The notes under the pieces are model-generated. The model saw only the letters and a program-made list of their open reading frames with translations. It did not search any database and was not told the DNA's origin. This document shows positions 18,565-27,966 of a stretch of 64,000 bases of DNA, one piece after another. The stretch comes from Enterocloster hominis (ex Liu et al. 2021) (GTDB taxonomy: Bacteria > Bacillota > Clostridia > Lachnospirales > Lachnospiraceae), in NCBI GenBank assembly GCA_014385265.1, contig JACRTJ010000008.1:62001-126000 (forward strand). Reading direction: 5' to 3'. Each line of letters starts with the position of its first letter. Position 1 is the first letter of the stretch. Position numbers and translations under genes: made by a program.

Positions 18565-19842
18565 ATGGAAAAGACCAATGTAAAGTACAATGCCTACATT
18601 AAGATCCTGGAGGAGGAGTTAAGACCGGCCATGGGCTGTACAGAGCCCATCGCTCTGGCATATGCGGCTGCTGTGGCCAGAAAGGTGCTGGGAGAGCTGC
18701 CGGATAAGGTGGTGATCGGAGCCAGCGGAAGCATCATCAAGAACGTGAAATCGGTGATCGTGCCCAACACGGACCATTTAAAGGGCATTCCGGCTGCGGC
18801 TGCGGCTGGTATCGTGGCCGGGGATCCGGACAAGGAGCTGGAGGTGATCGCCAGTGTAGAGAAGGAAGCGATCGCGGAAATGAAGGAGTTCCTGAAAAAA
18901 ACGCCCATTTCTGTGGAGCATGTGGACAATGGCTTTACATTTGAGATCGTCGTTACCTTATATAAAGGGGAAGCATGGTCCAGAGTCCGGATCGTCAACT
19001 TCCATACCAACATCGTACTGATCGAGAAGAACGGTGAGATCTTAAAGGAGGTGCCGGTGGAGGGCGAGACAAACGAGGGCCTCACGGACCGTTCCTTATT
19101 AAATATGGAAGATATCTGGGACTTCATCAATACTGTGGATGTGGAGGACTTAAAGCATGTGCTGGATCCCCAGATCCGCTGCAACATGGCCATTGCAGAA
19201 GAGGGCTTAAAAGGCAATTACGGCGCAAACATCGGATCTGTGCTTTTAGCCATGAACGGCGATGACATCCGTACCAGGGCCAGAGCCTGGGCAGCGGCCG
19301 GGTCTGATGCCAGAATGAACGGCTGCGAGCTTCCGGTGATCATCAATTCCGGCAGCGGAAACCAGGGGATCACAGCCTCTGTTCCGGTGATCGTCTATGC
19401 GAAAGAACTGAATGCAGGTGAGGAAAAGATGTACCGGGCCCTGGCTCTTTCCAACCTGACCACCATTCACCAGAAAACGCCCATCGGCCGTCTTTCTGCC
19501 TTCTGCGGCGCGGTCAGTGCAGGTGCGGGTGCAGGAGCCGGTATCGCTTACTTAAACGGCGGAGACTTTGATGCCGTGATCCACACGGTGGTCAATGCGC
19601 TGGCCGTTATTTCCGGCATGGTCTGTGACGGAGCCAAGGCCTCCTGCGCAGCCAAGATCGCAGAGTCTGTGGACGCGGCCATCTTAGGCTATAATATGTA
19701 CGTCAAAGGCCAGCAGTTCTACGGCGGCGACGGAATCGTAAAGAAGGGTGTGGAGAACACCATCCAGAACGTGGGCCGTCTCGCCAAGGACGGAATGAAA
19801 AAGACCAATGAAGAGATCATCAGTATCATGATCGAGTGCTAA
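18565..19842 (+). CDS. cyuA: L-cysteine desulfidase (CyuA/UPF0597 family)
   Basis: This 425-residue iron-sulfur enzyme breaks cysteine into sulfide, ammonia and pyruvate. The active-site region RPAMGCTEP carries C25. Three later cysteines, C314 (FCGAVS), C354 and C361 (VCDGAKASC), show the 40- and 7-residue spacing of the cluster ligands reported for the archaeal enzyme. Gly-rich SGSGNQG and AGAGAGAGIAY blocks are also present. It lies 146 bases after the M20 hydrolase with a possible own promoter (TTTACT at 18451, 17 bases, TATGCT at 18474). This position suits a final step in cysteine release and breakdown. Other family members act as serine or diaminopropionate lyases, so the substrate should be treated as probable. 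Confidence 0.87.
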   Translation: MEKTNVKYNAYIKILEEELRPAMGCTEPIALAYAAAVARKVLGELPDKVVIGASGSIIKNVKSVIVPNTDHLKGIPAAAAAGIVAGDPDKELEVIASVEKEAIAEMKEFLKKTPISVEHVDNGFTFEIVVTLYKGEAWSRVRIVNFHTNIVLIEKNGEILKEVPVEGETNEGLTDRSLLNMEDIWDFINTVDVEDLKHVLDPQIRCNMAIAEEGLKGNYGANIGSVLLAMNGDDIRTRARAWAAAGSDARMNGCELPVIINSGSGNQGITASVPVIVYAKELNAGEEKMYRALALSNLTTIHQKTPIGRLSAFCGAVSAGAGAGAGIAYLNGGDFDAVIHTVVNALAVISGMVCDGAKASCAAKIAESVDAAILGYNMYVKGQQFYGGDGIVKKGVENTIQNVGRLAKDGMKKTNEEIISIMIEC

Positions 19843-19927
19843 AGGGGACCGTGCCTGGAGGATACCAGGGCCGGGTGCCTGGACGCCTGGATCGGACCTG
19901 TAAGTAAAAAGAATATGGATGCGGCAG

Positions 19928-19960
19928 ACAGCGGGAGCCCCGGATGGGCCCCGCTGTTTT
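19928..19960 (+). terminator. Intrinsic terminator after cyuA
   Basis: ACAGCGGG at 19928-19935 pairs with CCCGCTGT at 19950-19957 and is followed by TTTTC. It lies about 85 bases past the cyuA stop. Confidence 0.6.
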
Positions 19961-20219
19961 CGTGCTGCAAGAAAGCGTGTCCTGCGGCATGAAGCATCTC
20001 TGTTTGGGACCGACCTGGGGAGGAAGAGGGAGTCTGCCGCAGGAGAGAGGACAGACCGGAAAACGGTGTATAGCCAGGATGGCCAAAATCCTGGGGAGGC
20101 GATATACAAAAGACACAATACTTGTTGAAAAAGTATCATTTTGGTATAGTAAATGCACTATACAGGAGGCGCGAGATTGTGAAAAACATGTAAAAGAATA
20201 CAATATATGTATAAAAATA

Positions 20220-20248
20220 TTGACAAAATTGTGCAATACTGATATGAT
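20220..20248 (+). promoter_or_regulatory. Consensus promoter of Opp operon 2
   Basis: A perfect TTGACA (20220-20225) and TATGAT (20243-20248) are separated by exactly 17 bases. Transcription would begin near 20255, about 40 bases before the binding-protein ATG, which has AAAAGGAGG upstream. Confidence 0.75.
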
Positions 20249-20295
20249 TAATGCCATAGGAAAACGGTATTACTATAAAAAGGAGGATTACGTTT

Positions 20296-21900
20296 ATGAG
20301 AAAAAGAAATGCAGTCAGAGCAGCGGCAGCAGCTCTTGCAGCCACAATGGTCCTTACGGCATGCGGCGGTGGCGGCGGAAATGAAACGACCGCTGCAGCC
20401 GGAGGAGATACTGGCTCCACAGCAGCTGGCGGAGATGCGGCAACTTCCGGCTCCGGCGAGGTTGGAAAGACCGATATTACTTTTGCCATGGGCGCAGATA
20501 TCGTGACTCTAGACCCGGCAGGCCAGCAGGACACTACCACATCCGTGATCATCAAGCACGTATACAGCACGCTGCTTGATATCAGCGACGAGGGAGAGCT
20601 GGTTCCGGACCTGGCAGAGAGCTATGAGCTGGTAAACGATACAGACTTTGTGTTCAAGCTGAGAGAAGATGCCGTATGGTCCGATGGGACTCCGGTCACA
20701 GCCAACGACGTTAAATTTACCTTTGACCGTGCAAAGAATATGCCGAAGACAAAGAGCAACACTTCCAAGGTGAAAGAAGTAGTTGTGGACAACGAGCACC
20801 AGGTAACGATCAAATTAACAGAACCTTATGCTCCGTTCAAATCCATCGTTGCAAACTCCAACTTAAGTATCGTACAGGAAGCAGCTGTAACAGCAGCCGG
20901 CGAGGCCTACGGCGATGCAGATAATGCGGTTGGTTCCGGTCCATTCACTGTAAAGGAATGGGTTCCCAACGATCATTATACACTGGAGAAAAACGCCAAT
21001 TACTGGGGGGAGGAGCCAATTACCACATCCATTACCTGCCGTGTGATCCCCGAGGGCAGCGCCCGCGCCATTGCCCTGGAGACTGGTGAGGTTGATTTGG
21101 TCTGGAATGTGGACCCTACAGACTGCTCCAACATCGAGGCAAATTCCGATGTGAAGCTTTTATCCCAGCCGTCCTCTTCCATCGAGTATCTGGGCATGAA
21201 TGTGACAAAAGAGCACTTTAAGGATCAGAAAGTCCGTCAGGCCATCAACTACGCAATCGACAAGCAGGCATTAGTGGATACCATCGTAGAAGGCCGCGGA
21301 ACCGTTGCCAACAGCTATATCAATAATACGATCCCTGGCTGGACCGACGAGGTAGAGGCTTATCCCTACGATCCGGAAAAGGCAAAAGAGCTTATGGCTG
21401 AGGCTGGATATCCCGACGGCTTCTCCTGCCAGCTCTGGGTAAACGGCGACGTCCGTACCCGTTCCGCACAGATGGTGCAGGCACAGCTGGCTGAGATCGG
21501 CATCACCGTAGATATCTCCACAATGGAATGGGGTGCATTCCTGGATGCATTAAATGCAGGCGAGCACGAAATGTTCATCCTTGGATGGTCCAACGGCACG
21601 TTCGATGCTGACGGAAGTACGTACCAGTTATTCCATTCCTCCAATCATGGAGCCACCGGAAACCGTGCGTTCATGACGGACGCTACTGTGGATGAACTGA
21701 TTATGAAAGCGGCCCAGGAGAATGATGATGCACAGCGTATGGAATACTATAAAGAGCTTCAGATCTACCTTCACGATCTGTCTCCGTGGTGCCCATTCTA
21801 CTATAAGAACGACAACGTAGGCGTTCGCGCAGACTTACAGGGCTTCAAGCTCCACAAGGGCGCAAGCCACTATCTGGGCAACTGCCATTACGCAAAGTAA
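20296..21900 (+). CDS. ABC transporter substrate-binding lipoprotein (SBP family 5), Opp system 2
   Basis: This 534-residue peptide-type receptor has a lipoprotein signal ending LTAC (C23), then a Gly/Ala/Ser-rich linker of about 50 residues. A complete SBP_bac_5 fold follows (DIVTLDPAGQQDT, DLAESYELVNDTDFVFKL, VGSGPFTVKEW, VRQAINYAIDKQA, HSSNHGATGNRAF). It is the first gene of a five-gene transporter operon behind a strong promoter. Its codon choice is biased toward C/T-ending codons, which suggests high expression. It is the closest local relative of the damaged pseudogene at 27967-29218. Confidence 0.94.
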   Translation: MRKRNAVRAAAAALAATMVLTACGGGGGNETTAAAGGDTGSTAAGGDAATSGSGEVGKTDITFAMGADIVTLDPAGQQDTTTSVIIKHVYSTLLDISDEGELVPDLAESYELVNDTDFVFKLREDAVWSDGTPVTANDVKFTFDRAKNMPKTKSNTSKVKEVVVDNEHQVTIKLTEPYAPFKSIVANSNLSIVQEAAVTAAGEAYGDADNAVGSGPFTVKEWVPNDHYTLEKNANYWGEEPITTSITCRVIPEGSARAIALETGEVDLVWNVDPTDCSNIEANSDVKLLSQPSSSIEYLGMNVTKEHFKDQKVRQAINYAIDKQALVDTIVEGRGTVANSYINNTIPGWTDEVEAYPYDPEKAKELMAEAGYPDGFSCQLWVNGDVRTRSAQMVQAQLAEIGITVDISTMEWGAFLDALNAGEHEMFILGWSNGTFDADGSTYQLFHSSNHGATGNRAFMTDATVDELIMKAAQENDDAQRMEYYKELQIYLHDLSPWCPFYYKNDNVGVRADLQGFKLHKGASHYLGNCHYAK

Positions 21901-21934
21901 TTGCTGGTTCAAAAACTGAATAAAAACTGAGATG

Positions 21935-21959
21935 GGGTGCGGGTCCTGGACCTGCACCC
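21935..21959 (+). terminator. Attenuating hairpin between binding protein and permease genes
   Basis: An 11-bp stem (GGGTGCGGGTC with its partner, one G-U pair, 3-base loop) is followed by ATTAAAAAAG rather than a U run. It probably stabilises or partly terminates the transcript so that the binding protein is made in excess over the membrane subunits. That is inference. Confidence 0.55.
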
Positions 21960-22017
21960 ATTAAAAAAGACATAATTATCAGAAAAAAGCCGTTTGGCGG
22001 CGGAATGGAAGGTATAA

Positions 22018-22950
22018 ATGAGCAGGTACATACTGAAACGTCTGGTAATGCTGATCCCGGTTCTCATAGGCGTTACCTTTATGGTTTACTTCATTTTAAG
22101 CCTGTCACCAGGCGATACCGCTGCGATCATCGCAGGAGAGGGCGCAGACGCCCAGACCATCGAAGCAGTCAGAAAAGACCTGGGCCTTGATAAGCCCGTG
22201 ATCGTCCAGTACGGAAAATATATGTGGAACCTTCTCCATGGCGACATGGGCGTATCCTATTCCACAAAGCGTCCCGTATTTACGACCATCATGTCTTCTT
22301 TCCCCAATACAGCGAAGCTGGCCTTCTGGTCTATCCTGGTGGCCATAGCCATCGCTCTTCCCATCGGTATCATCAGTGCCACCAGGCAGTACAGCGCTGT
22401 GGATAACGTGGGAATGGTCGCAGCCCTTTTAGGTGTGGCGACGCCGAACTTCTGGCTGGGCTTAATGCTCATCATCGTGTTCTCGCTGAATCTGGGGATC
22501 CTTCCCTCGGGCGGTATGAGCGGATGGAAGAGCTATATCATGCCTGCCATTACCCTGGGAACCGGCGACGCGGCCCTTATCTGCCGTATGACCCGTTCCT
22601 CCATGCTGGAGGTTATCCGTCAGGACTATATCCGTACAGCCAGGGCAAAAGGTGTTCCGGAAAAGACTGTGATCCGGAAGCATGCCTTAAAGAACGCCCT
22701 GATCCCCGTTGTTACCGTTATCGGCCTTCAGTTTGGTTCTCTTTTAGGCGGCGCAACGCTGACAGAGACGGTATTCGCATGGCCGGGAGTTGGCCGTCTG
22801 GTGGTAGACTCCATTAAGAGTAAGGACGCCCCCATGGTTCTTGGATGTATCGTCATGCTGACGATCACGTTCAGCGTTATCAACCTGATCGTGGACCTGC
22901 TCTATGCGTATATCGATCCGAGGATCAAAGCACAGTATAAGAAGAAATAA
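22018..22950 (+). CDS. ABC transporter permease, OppB-type, Opp system 2
   Basis: This is a 310-residue membrane subunit with the N-terminal helix (MSRYILKRLVMLIPVLIGV). It has a typical EAA loop (RTARAKGVPEKTVIRKHALKNAL) and the ending LLYAYIDPRIKAQYKKK. It is clearly paralogous to the OppB-type permease at 11414-12340, sharing long identical blocks such as ITLTETVFAWPG-type sequence. It lies 117 bases after the binding protein and 11 before the next permease. Confidence 0.94.
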   Translation: MSRYILKRLVMLIPVLIGVTFMVYFILSLSPGDTAAIIAGEGADAQTIEAVRKDLGLDKPVIVQYGKYMWNLLHGDMGVSYSTKRPVFTTIMSSFPNTAKLAFWSILVAIAIALPIGIISATRQYSAVDNVGMVAALLGVATPNFWLGLMLIIVFSLNLGILPSGGMSGWKSYIMPAITLGTGDAALICRMTRSSMLEVIRQDYIRTARAKGVPEKTVIRKHALKNALIPVVTVIGLQFGSLLGGATLTETVFAWPGVGRLVVDSIKSKDAPMVLGCIVMLTITFSVINLIVDLLYAYIDPRIKAQYKKK

Positions 22951-22961
22951 GGAGGCAGCGT

Positions 22962-23858
22962 ATGGCAACGACGAACAACAGCGCCGCACAGGCTGGCACG
23001 GCCACCAAGAAGCGTGGTCAGTTTAAAGAGACGTGGCGGCGTTTAAAAAAGAACAGAATGGCCATGATCGGACTTACAGTAGTGGTCTTCCTGGTCCTGA
23101 TCTCGATTTTTGCAGACGTGCTGTTTGACTATGATACAGTTGTTATCAAGCAGAATACCCAGATCCGTCTCCAGGGCCCCAGCGCAGAGCACTGGCTGGG
23201 AACCGACGAATTCGGACGTGATATCCTGGCCCGTCTGGTACACGGCTCAAGAGTATCCTTAAGCGTAGGCGTTGTGGCAGTGTCCATTTCCCTGGTCCTG
23301 GGCGGAAGCCTTGGCGCAGCGGCCGGTTTCTACGGCGGTACCATCGACAACGTGATCATGCGTTTTATGGATATCCTGCTGGCAGTACCCAGCCTTCTGC
23401 TTTCCATTACTATCGTATCCGCTTTGGGACCCAGTATCATCAACCTGATGCTGGCCATCGCAATATCGTCCCTTCCCGGCTACGCGAGGATCGTCCGTGC
23501 CTCAGTCCTTACCGTAAAGGACCAGGAGTTCGTGGAAGCGGCAAAATGTATCGGGGCCAATAACTTTGAGATCATCCTCTCACATATTATCCCCAACTGT
23601 ATGGCACCCATCATCGTACAGGTATCCTTAAAGGTAGCGTCCGCGATCCTTTCCACTTCCGGATTAAGCTTCCTGGGACTGGGCGTAAAGGCACCCACGC
23701 CGGAGTGGGGCGCAATGCTTTCCGGCGGCCGCGCATATCTGAGAAATGCGCCGCATCTGACGATTTTCCCGGGTATCGCGATCATCATCACGATCCTGTC
23801 CCTGAACCTTTTAGGCGACGGACTGCGTGATGCACTGGATCCGAAGTTAAAGAAATAA
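22962..23858 (+). CDS. ABC transporter permease, OppC-type, Opp system 2
   Basis: This is a 298-residue partner permease. A polar Ala/Thr/Lys N-terminus is followed by one helix, the loop motif HWLGTDEFGRDILARLVHGSR, and the BPD_transp_1 domain ending GDGLRDALDPKLKK. AAGGAGG precedes the ATG. It is the paralogue of the gene at 12355-13239 and completes the channel with the upstream permease. Confidence 0.94.
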   Translation: MATTNNSAAQAGTATKKRGQFKETWRRLKKNRMAMIGLTVVVFLVLISIFADVLFDYDTVVIKQNTQIRLQGPSAEHWLGTDEFGRDILARLVHGSRVSLSVGVVAVSISLVLGGSLGAAAGFYGGTIDNVIMRFMDILLAVPSLLLSITIVSALGPSIINLMLAIAISSLPGYARIVRASVLTVKDQEFVEAAKCIGANNFEIILSHIIPNCMAPIIVQVSLKVASAILSTSGLSFLGLGVKAPTPEWGAMLSGGRAYLRNAPHLTIFPGIAIIITILSLNLLGDGLRDALDPKLKK

Positions 23859-23873
23859 GGGAGGACAGGAACA

Positions 23874-24881
23874 GTGGCAGAAAATAAAAAAGACCTGATT
23901 CTTGATATTAAGGATCTTGTGATCCATTATGAAACCGACGACGGAACCGTTGAGGCCGTAAACGGTCTGGATATCCAGCTGGAATACGGCAAGACTCTGG
24001 GACTGGTAGGAGAGACAGGCTCCGGAAAGACCACCACGGCCCTTTCCATCCTGCGCCTGGTGCCGGACCCGCCGGGAGTCATCAAAAACGGCTCCATCAC
24101 TCTGGATGGAAAGGATATTTTAAATCTTCCCCAGAAGGATCTGGAGTCCATCCGCGGAAACCTGGTATCCATGATCTTCCAGGATCCCATGACATCCTTA
24201 AACCCGGTGCTTACAGTCGGCGAGCAGATCGCCGAGGTAATCGGGCTCCATGAAAATATCAGTGAAAAAGAGGCCGCCGACAAGGCTGGCCAGATGTTAG
24301 AGGTGGTAGGGATCCCCAAAGAGCGTTATGGCGAGTATCCCCACCAGTTCTCCGGCGGAATGAAGCAGCGTGTGGTCATCGCCATGGCCCTGGCCTGCAA
24401 TCCGAAGCTTCTGATCGCCGATGAGCCCACCACGGCTCTGGACGTGACCATCCAGGCCCAGGTACTGGAGACCATGAAGGAGTTGAGAGAGAAATTCGGC
24501 TCCGCCATGATCATGATCACCCACGACCTGGGGATTATCGCAGAGGTATGTGATGAGGTATCCGTAGTATATGCCGGTCAGATCGTTGAACACGGAACCC
24601 TGGAGGACGTATTTGAACGCACGCTCCATCCGTATACAGAGGGACTGTTCGGCTCCCTTCCCAACATTGAGGAGAGACGTCACCGTCTCCAGCCGATCCC
24701 GGGTCTGATGCCAGACCCCACAGATCTTCCCAAGGGCTGCTGCTTTGCTCCCCGCTGCAAATACTGCACAGAGGCATGTACAAAAGCCCGTCCGGAGATG
24801 AAATGGGTCAGCGATACCCACTATGTACGCTGCTCCAGATACGACGAGCCTGGATTTAAGATTGAAAGGAGTGTGCAGTGA
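23874..24881 (+). CDS. ABC transporter ATP-binding protein, OppD-type, Opp system 2
   Basis: This 335-residue ATPase has Walker [10 protein letters not shown], signature FSGGMKQR, Walker [13 protein letters not shown] and ITHDLG. The C-terminal oligopeptide-type tail contains Cys residues ([11 protein letters not shown]). The start is a GTG at 23874 with GGGAGGA upstream. The stop TGA shares one base with the ATG of the next gene. Confidence 0.94.
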   Translation: MAENKKDLILDIKDLVIHYETDDGTVEAVNGLDIQLEYGKTLGLVGETGSGKTTTALSILRLVPDPPGVIKNGSITLDGKDILNLPQKDLESIRGNLVSMIFQDPMTSLNPVLTVGEQIAEVIGLHENISEKEAADKAGQMLEVVGIPKERYGEYPHQFSGGMKQRVVIAMALACNPKLLIADEPTTALDVTIQAQVLETMKELREKFGSAMIMITHDLGIIAEVCDEVSVVYAGQIVEHGTLEDVFERTLHPYTEGLFGSLPNIEERRHRLQPIPGLMPDPTDLPKGCCFAPRCKYCTEACTKARPEMKWVSDTHYVRCSRYDEPGFKIERSVQ

Positions 24882-25834
24882 TGTCCGACACGATCCTGGA
24901 AGTAAAACACTTAAAGAAATATTTTAATACTCCCAAGGGAACCCTTCATGCGGTTGACGACGTCAGCTTCACACTGGAACGCGGAAAGACCCTGGGAATC
25001 GTAGGAGAGTCTGGCTGTGGAAAATCCACCACTGGCCGTGCGATCCTCCGTCTGATCGAGCCCACCGCCGGAGAGGTGATCTTCAACGGCGAGGATATAA
25101 CAAAGAAAAACAAAGAGCAGATGCGCCTTTTAAGACGGGAGATGCAGCTGATCTTCCAGGACCCCTATGCGTCCCTGGATCCCCGTAAAACCGTCAGCGA
25201 GATCATCGGCGAGCCCTTAAAGCTCCAGAAGCTGATCCCGGATGCCAAAAAGAGAGCAGAGCGAGTTCATGAGCTGATGGAGGTCGTTGGGCTGGCAGAC
25301 CGTTTGATCAACACCTACCCCCATGAGCTGGACGGCGGCCGCCGTCAGCGTATCGGCATCGCCCGCGCCCTGGCCATGGAGCCCAAGCTGATCATCTGTG
25401 ACGAGCCTGTGTCTGCCCTGGACGTTTCCATCCAGGCCCAGATCCTGAATCTGATGCAGGATCTTCAGGAGCAGATGGGACTGACCTATATCTTTATTAC
25501 CCACGACCTTTCGGTCGTAAACCATTTTGCCAATGATATCGCCGTTATGTACCTGGGGCAGCTGATCGAGAAGGCTCCGTCTGTGACCTTATTCGATAAT
25601 CCGGTCCATCCGTATACCAAGGCCCTGCTGTCCGCGATCCCGGTACCCAGTCTCAGAAAGAAGAGACAGAGAGTCATGTTAAAAGGTGAGATCTCCTCCC
25701 CCATCAATCCGAAGCCGGGCTGCCGGTTTGCGGTCCGCTGTCCGTATGCCACAGACCGCTGCCGGACCGAGGAGCCCAAGCTGGTGGAGATCGAGAAAGA
25801 TCACTTTGTTGCATGCCATCTGACGGAAAAATAG
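24881..25834 (+). CDS. ABC transporter ATP-binding protein, OppF-type, Opp system 2
   Basis: This 317-residue partner ATPase has GESGCGKSTTG, the variant signature ELDGGRRQR, LIICDEPVSALD and a Cys-rich tail (GCRFAVRCPYATDRC). The ATG at 24881 has AAAGGAG 9 bases upstream; a GTG three bases earlier is less well spaced. It ends the operon and is followed at once by a strong terminator. Confidence 0.94.
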   Translation: MSDTILEVKHLKKYFNTPKGTLHAVDDVSFTLERGKTLGIVGESGCGKSTTGRAILRLIEPTAGEVIFNGEDITKKNKEQMRLLRREMQLIFQDPYASLDPRKTVSEIIGEPLKLQKLIPDAKKRAERVHELMEVVGLADRLINTYPHELDGGRRQRIGIARALAMEPKLIICDEPVSALDVSIQAQILNLMQDLQEQMGLTYIFITHDLSVVNHFANDIAVMYLGQLIEKAPSVTLFDNPVHPYTKALLSAIPVPSLRKKRQRVMLKGEISSPINPKPGCRFAVRCPYATDRCRTEEPKLVEIEKDHFVACHLTEK

Positions 25835-25841
25835 TGAAAGG

Positions 25842-25878
25842 AAGCCCTCGGCATGGTATAATGCAGAGGGCTTGTTTC
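25842..25878 (+). terminator. Terminator of Opp operon 2
   Basis: AAGCCCTC and GAGGGCTT (25842-25849, 25866-25873) form an outer 8-bp stem. An inner GCAT/ATGC stem continues it around a 6-base loop. GTTTCCT follows. Confidence 0.75.
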
Positions 25879-25981
25879 CTGTCCACACAGGAGAAAACGG
25901 CCAGATGGCTGTTTTTATGCCAGGCTGCTCTATTGCGTTGAACCGGAAACAGTAAAATCATTTAAAGAAGGAGACCAGAAT

Positions 25982-27961
25982 ATGAAAAAGATCGGAATCA
26001 ATGACTTTACGTTCTACAATTACCCCACAGGGATCACCGCTTCTCCCGACGGAAAGCATGCTGCCATTGCGGTAGTAAATGCCAACGAAAAGGATAATAC
26101 ATACGATTCCTGCCTCTGGATCCATGACACAGAGAGCAAAAAAACGAGAAAGCTCACCAGTGGGAAAAAGGAACGCACCTTTATCTGGCTGGATAATGAA
26201 ACGCTTCTTTTCACCTCTGACAGAGAGAAGGAGTATGCGAAAAAGGTAAAGGACGGAGAGGACTGGACCTGCTTTTATAAGATCAGTATTTACGGCGGAG
26301 AGGCCCAGTTTGCCTTTGCGGTTCCGTATAAGGTGACAAAAATGCAGCTTGCCGGAACAAAGCTGGTCCTGGGAGTGAAGTATGACTACAACAAACCGGA
26401 TTTTGCCCATATGGAAGGGGATGAAAAGGAAGAGGCCCTGAAGGCATGGAAGGACGAAAAGGATTACGAGGTTTTTGACGAGCTTCCGTTCTGGGCTAAC
26501 GGACAGGGGATCGTAAATAAGAAGAGGACCCGTCTGGCTGTGTATGATATGGAGACCGGCGATGCAAAGATCGTAAGCCCGGAGTATGACAATGTGGAGG
26601 GCTTCTGGACTGAGGAAGGAAACAAGGTCCTTTTCATTTCCAGCCATTATACCGATAAAAAGGACGTATACGAGGGTCTTAAGATGTACACCATCTCCGA
26701 GGACAAGGTGGAGACTCTGGTGGAGCAGGGAGATATGAGCATCGACTATGCCTGCATCTTAAACGGCAAGGTGACCTTCTTCGCTTCTTATATGAAGGAT
26801 TACGGCTTCAATGAGAACGACAAGCTGTATACGGTGGAAAACGGAAAGGTGGAGCTGCTTTCCGATTATGACGACAGCATCCATAACAGCATCTGCTGTG
26901 ACTGCAAATTTGCCGACGGCCCGGCCATCGTACACGATGATAAATATATTTATTTCCTGACCACATTAAGAAAGAATACGGCTCTCAGAAGATTTGATGC
27001 CAACGGCAATCTGGAGACCCTCATCGACCGTCAGGGAAGCCTCCATACCTTAAGCCTGTGCGGGGATAAGATCTACTTCACCGGCATGAGGGAAATGGGG
27101 CTGACCGAGTGCTACTGCTTTGACGGAAAAGAGGAGGAAAAGCTGACCTCCTTCAACGACGAGATCATGGCAGAGCGTTCCGTCCTTCCGGTGGAGGAGT
27201 TTACCTTTACGTACAAGGGACTGGAGCTGGACGGCTATGTGATCAAGCCGCTGGATTATGATCCCAATAAGACGTATCCGGGCATCCTGACCATCCACGG
27301 CGGCCCCAGAGCCACCTTTGCTCCCACCTTCTTCCATGAGAACCAGGTATTTGCCAATGCCGGCTACTTCGTATTCTATACGAACCCTCTGGGCAGCGAC
27401 GGACGCGGCAATGATTTCGCAGACCTGTCCGGAAGACACGGCAGCATCGACTTCGAGCACTGTATGGCTGTGACCGACGAGGTATTAAAGCGGTATCCGC
27501 AGATCGATGAGAAGCGCCTGGGAGTTATGGGCGGAAGCTACGGCGGATTTATGACCAACTGGGTGATCGGAAACACCACCAGATTCGCGGCGGCTGCTTC
27601 CCAGAGAAGTATCTCCAACTGGATCTCCAAGTGCATGACCACAGACATCGGATACTACTTCAACATGGATCAGATCAAGGCCGATCCGTGGGGAAATCCG
27701 GAGAAGATGTGGTCCCATTCTCCGCTGAAATACGCCAACATGGCAAAGACGCCCACACTGTTCATCCAGTCGGACGAGGACTACCGCTGCTGGATGGGAG
27801 ATGCCATCCAGATGTTCTCTGCCCTTAAGTATTTCGGGGTAGATGCAAGACTGTGCCTGTTCCATGGGGAAAACCATGAGCTGTCCAGATCCGGAAAGCC
27901 CACCCACAGGATCCGCAGGATGCAGGAGATGATGGACTGGTTCGATAAATATCTGAATTAA
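25982..27961 (+). CDS. S9 family oligopeptidase (acylaminoacyl-peptidase type), copy 1
   Basis: This 659-residue protein has no signal peptide and is probably cytoplasmic. An N-terminal beta-propeller region (about residues 1-400, with TolB-like ITASPDGKHAA repeats) gates the active site. The C-terminal alpha/beta hydrolase carries the triad S519 (GGSYGGFM), D600 (SDEDYRC) and H632 (HGENH). Placed right after Opp operon 2, it most likely hydrolyses imported short peptides, possibly from an N-blocked or proline-containing end. AAGGAG precedes the ATG. A related S9 gene lies 1.35 kb downstream. Confidence 0.94.
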   Translation: MKKIGINDFTFYNYPTGITASPDGKHAAIAVVNANEKDNTYDSCLWIHDTESKKTRKLTSGKKERTFIWLDNETLLFTSDREKEYAKKVKDGEDWTCFYKISIYGGEAQFAFAVPYKVTKMQLAGTKLVLGVKYDYNKPDFAHMEGDEKEEALKAWKDEKDYEVFDELPFWANGQGIVNKKRTRLAVYDMETGDAKIVSPEYDNVEGFWTEEGNKVLFISSHYTDKKDVYEGLKMYTISEDKVETLVEQGDMSIDYACILNGKVTFFASYMKDYGFNENDKLYTVENGKVELLSDYDDSIHNSICCDCKFADGPAIVHDDKYIYFLTTLRKNTALRRFDANGNLETLIDRQGSLHTLSLCGDKIYFTGMREMGLTECYCFDGKEEEKLTSFNDEIMAERSVLPVEEFTFTYKGLELDGYVIKPLDYDPNKTYPGILTIHGGPRATFAPTFFHENQVFANAGYFVFYTNPLGSDGRGNDFADLSGRHGSIDFEHCMAVTDEVLKRYPQIDEKRLGVMGGSYGGFMTNWVIGNTTRFAAAASQRSISNWISKCMTTDIGYYFNMDQIKADPWGNPEKMWSHSPLKYANMAKTPTLFIQSDEDYRCWMGDAIQMFSALKYFGVDARLCLFHGENHELSRSGKPTHRIRRMQEMMDWFDKYLN

Positions 27962-27966
27962 AACGG

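Larger units (their letters stand above)
19843..20295. other. Gene-free leader between cyuA and Opp operon 2
   Basis: This stretch of 453 bases has no credible gene; short frames here are GC-rich shadows. It holds a terminator-like hairpin (19928-19960), a weak extended -10 promoter (TTGTTG at 20122, 17 bases, TATAGT at 20145), and a consensus promoter at 20220-20248. The sequence becomes strongly AT-rich after about 20100. Confidence 0.7.

Noticed and set aside
19944-20384. 146-codon frame crossing the Opp operon 2 promoter
   Set aside because: It runs through a terminator, a consensus promoter and the binding-protein start, with no conserved sequence.
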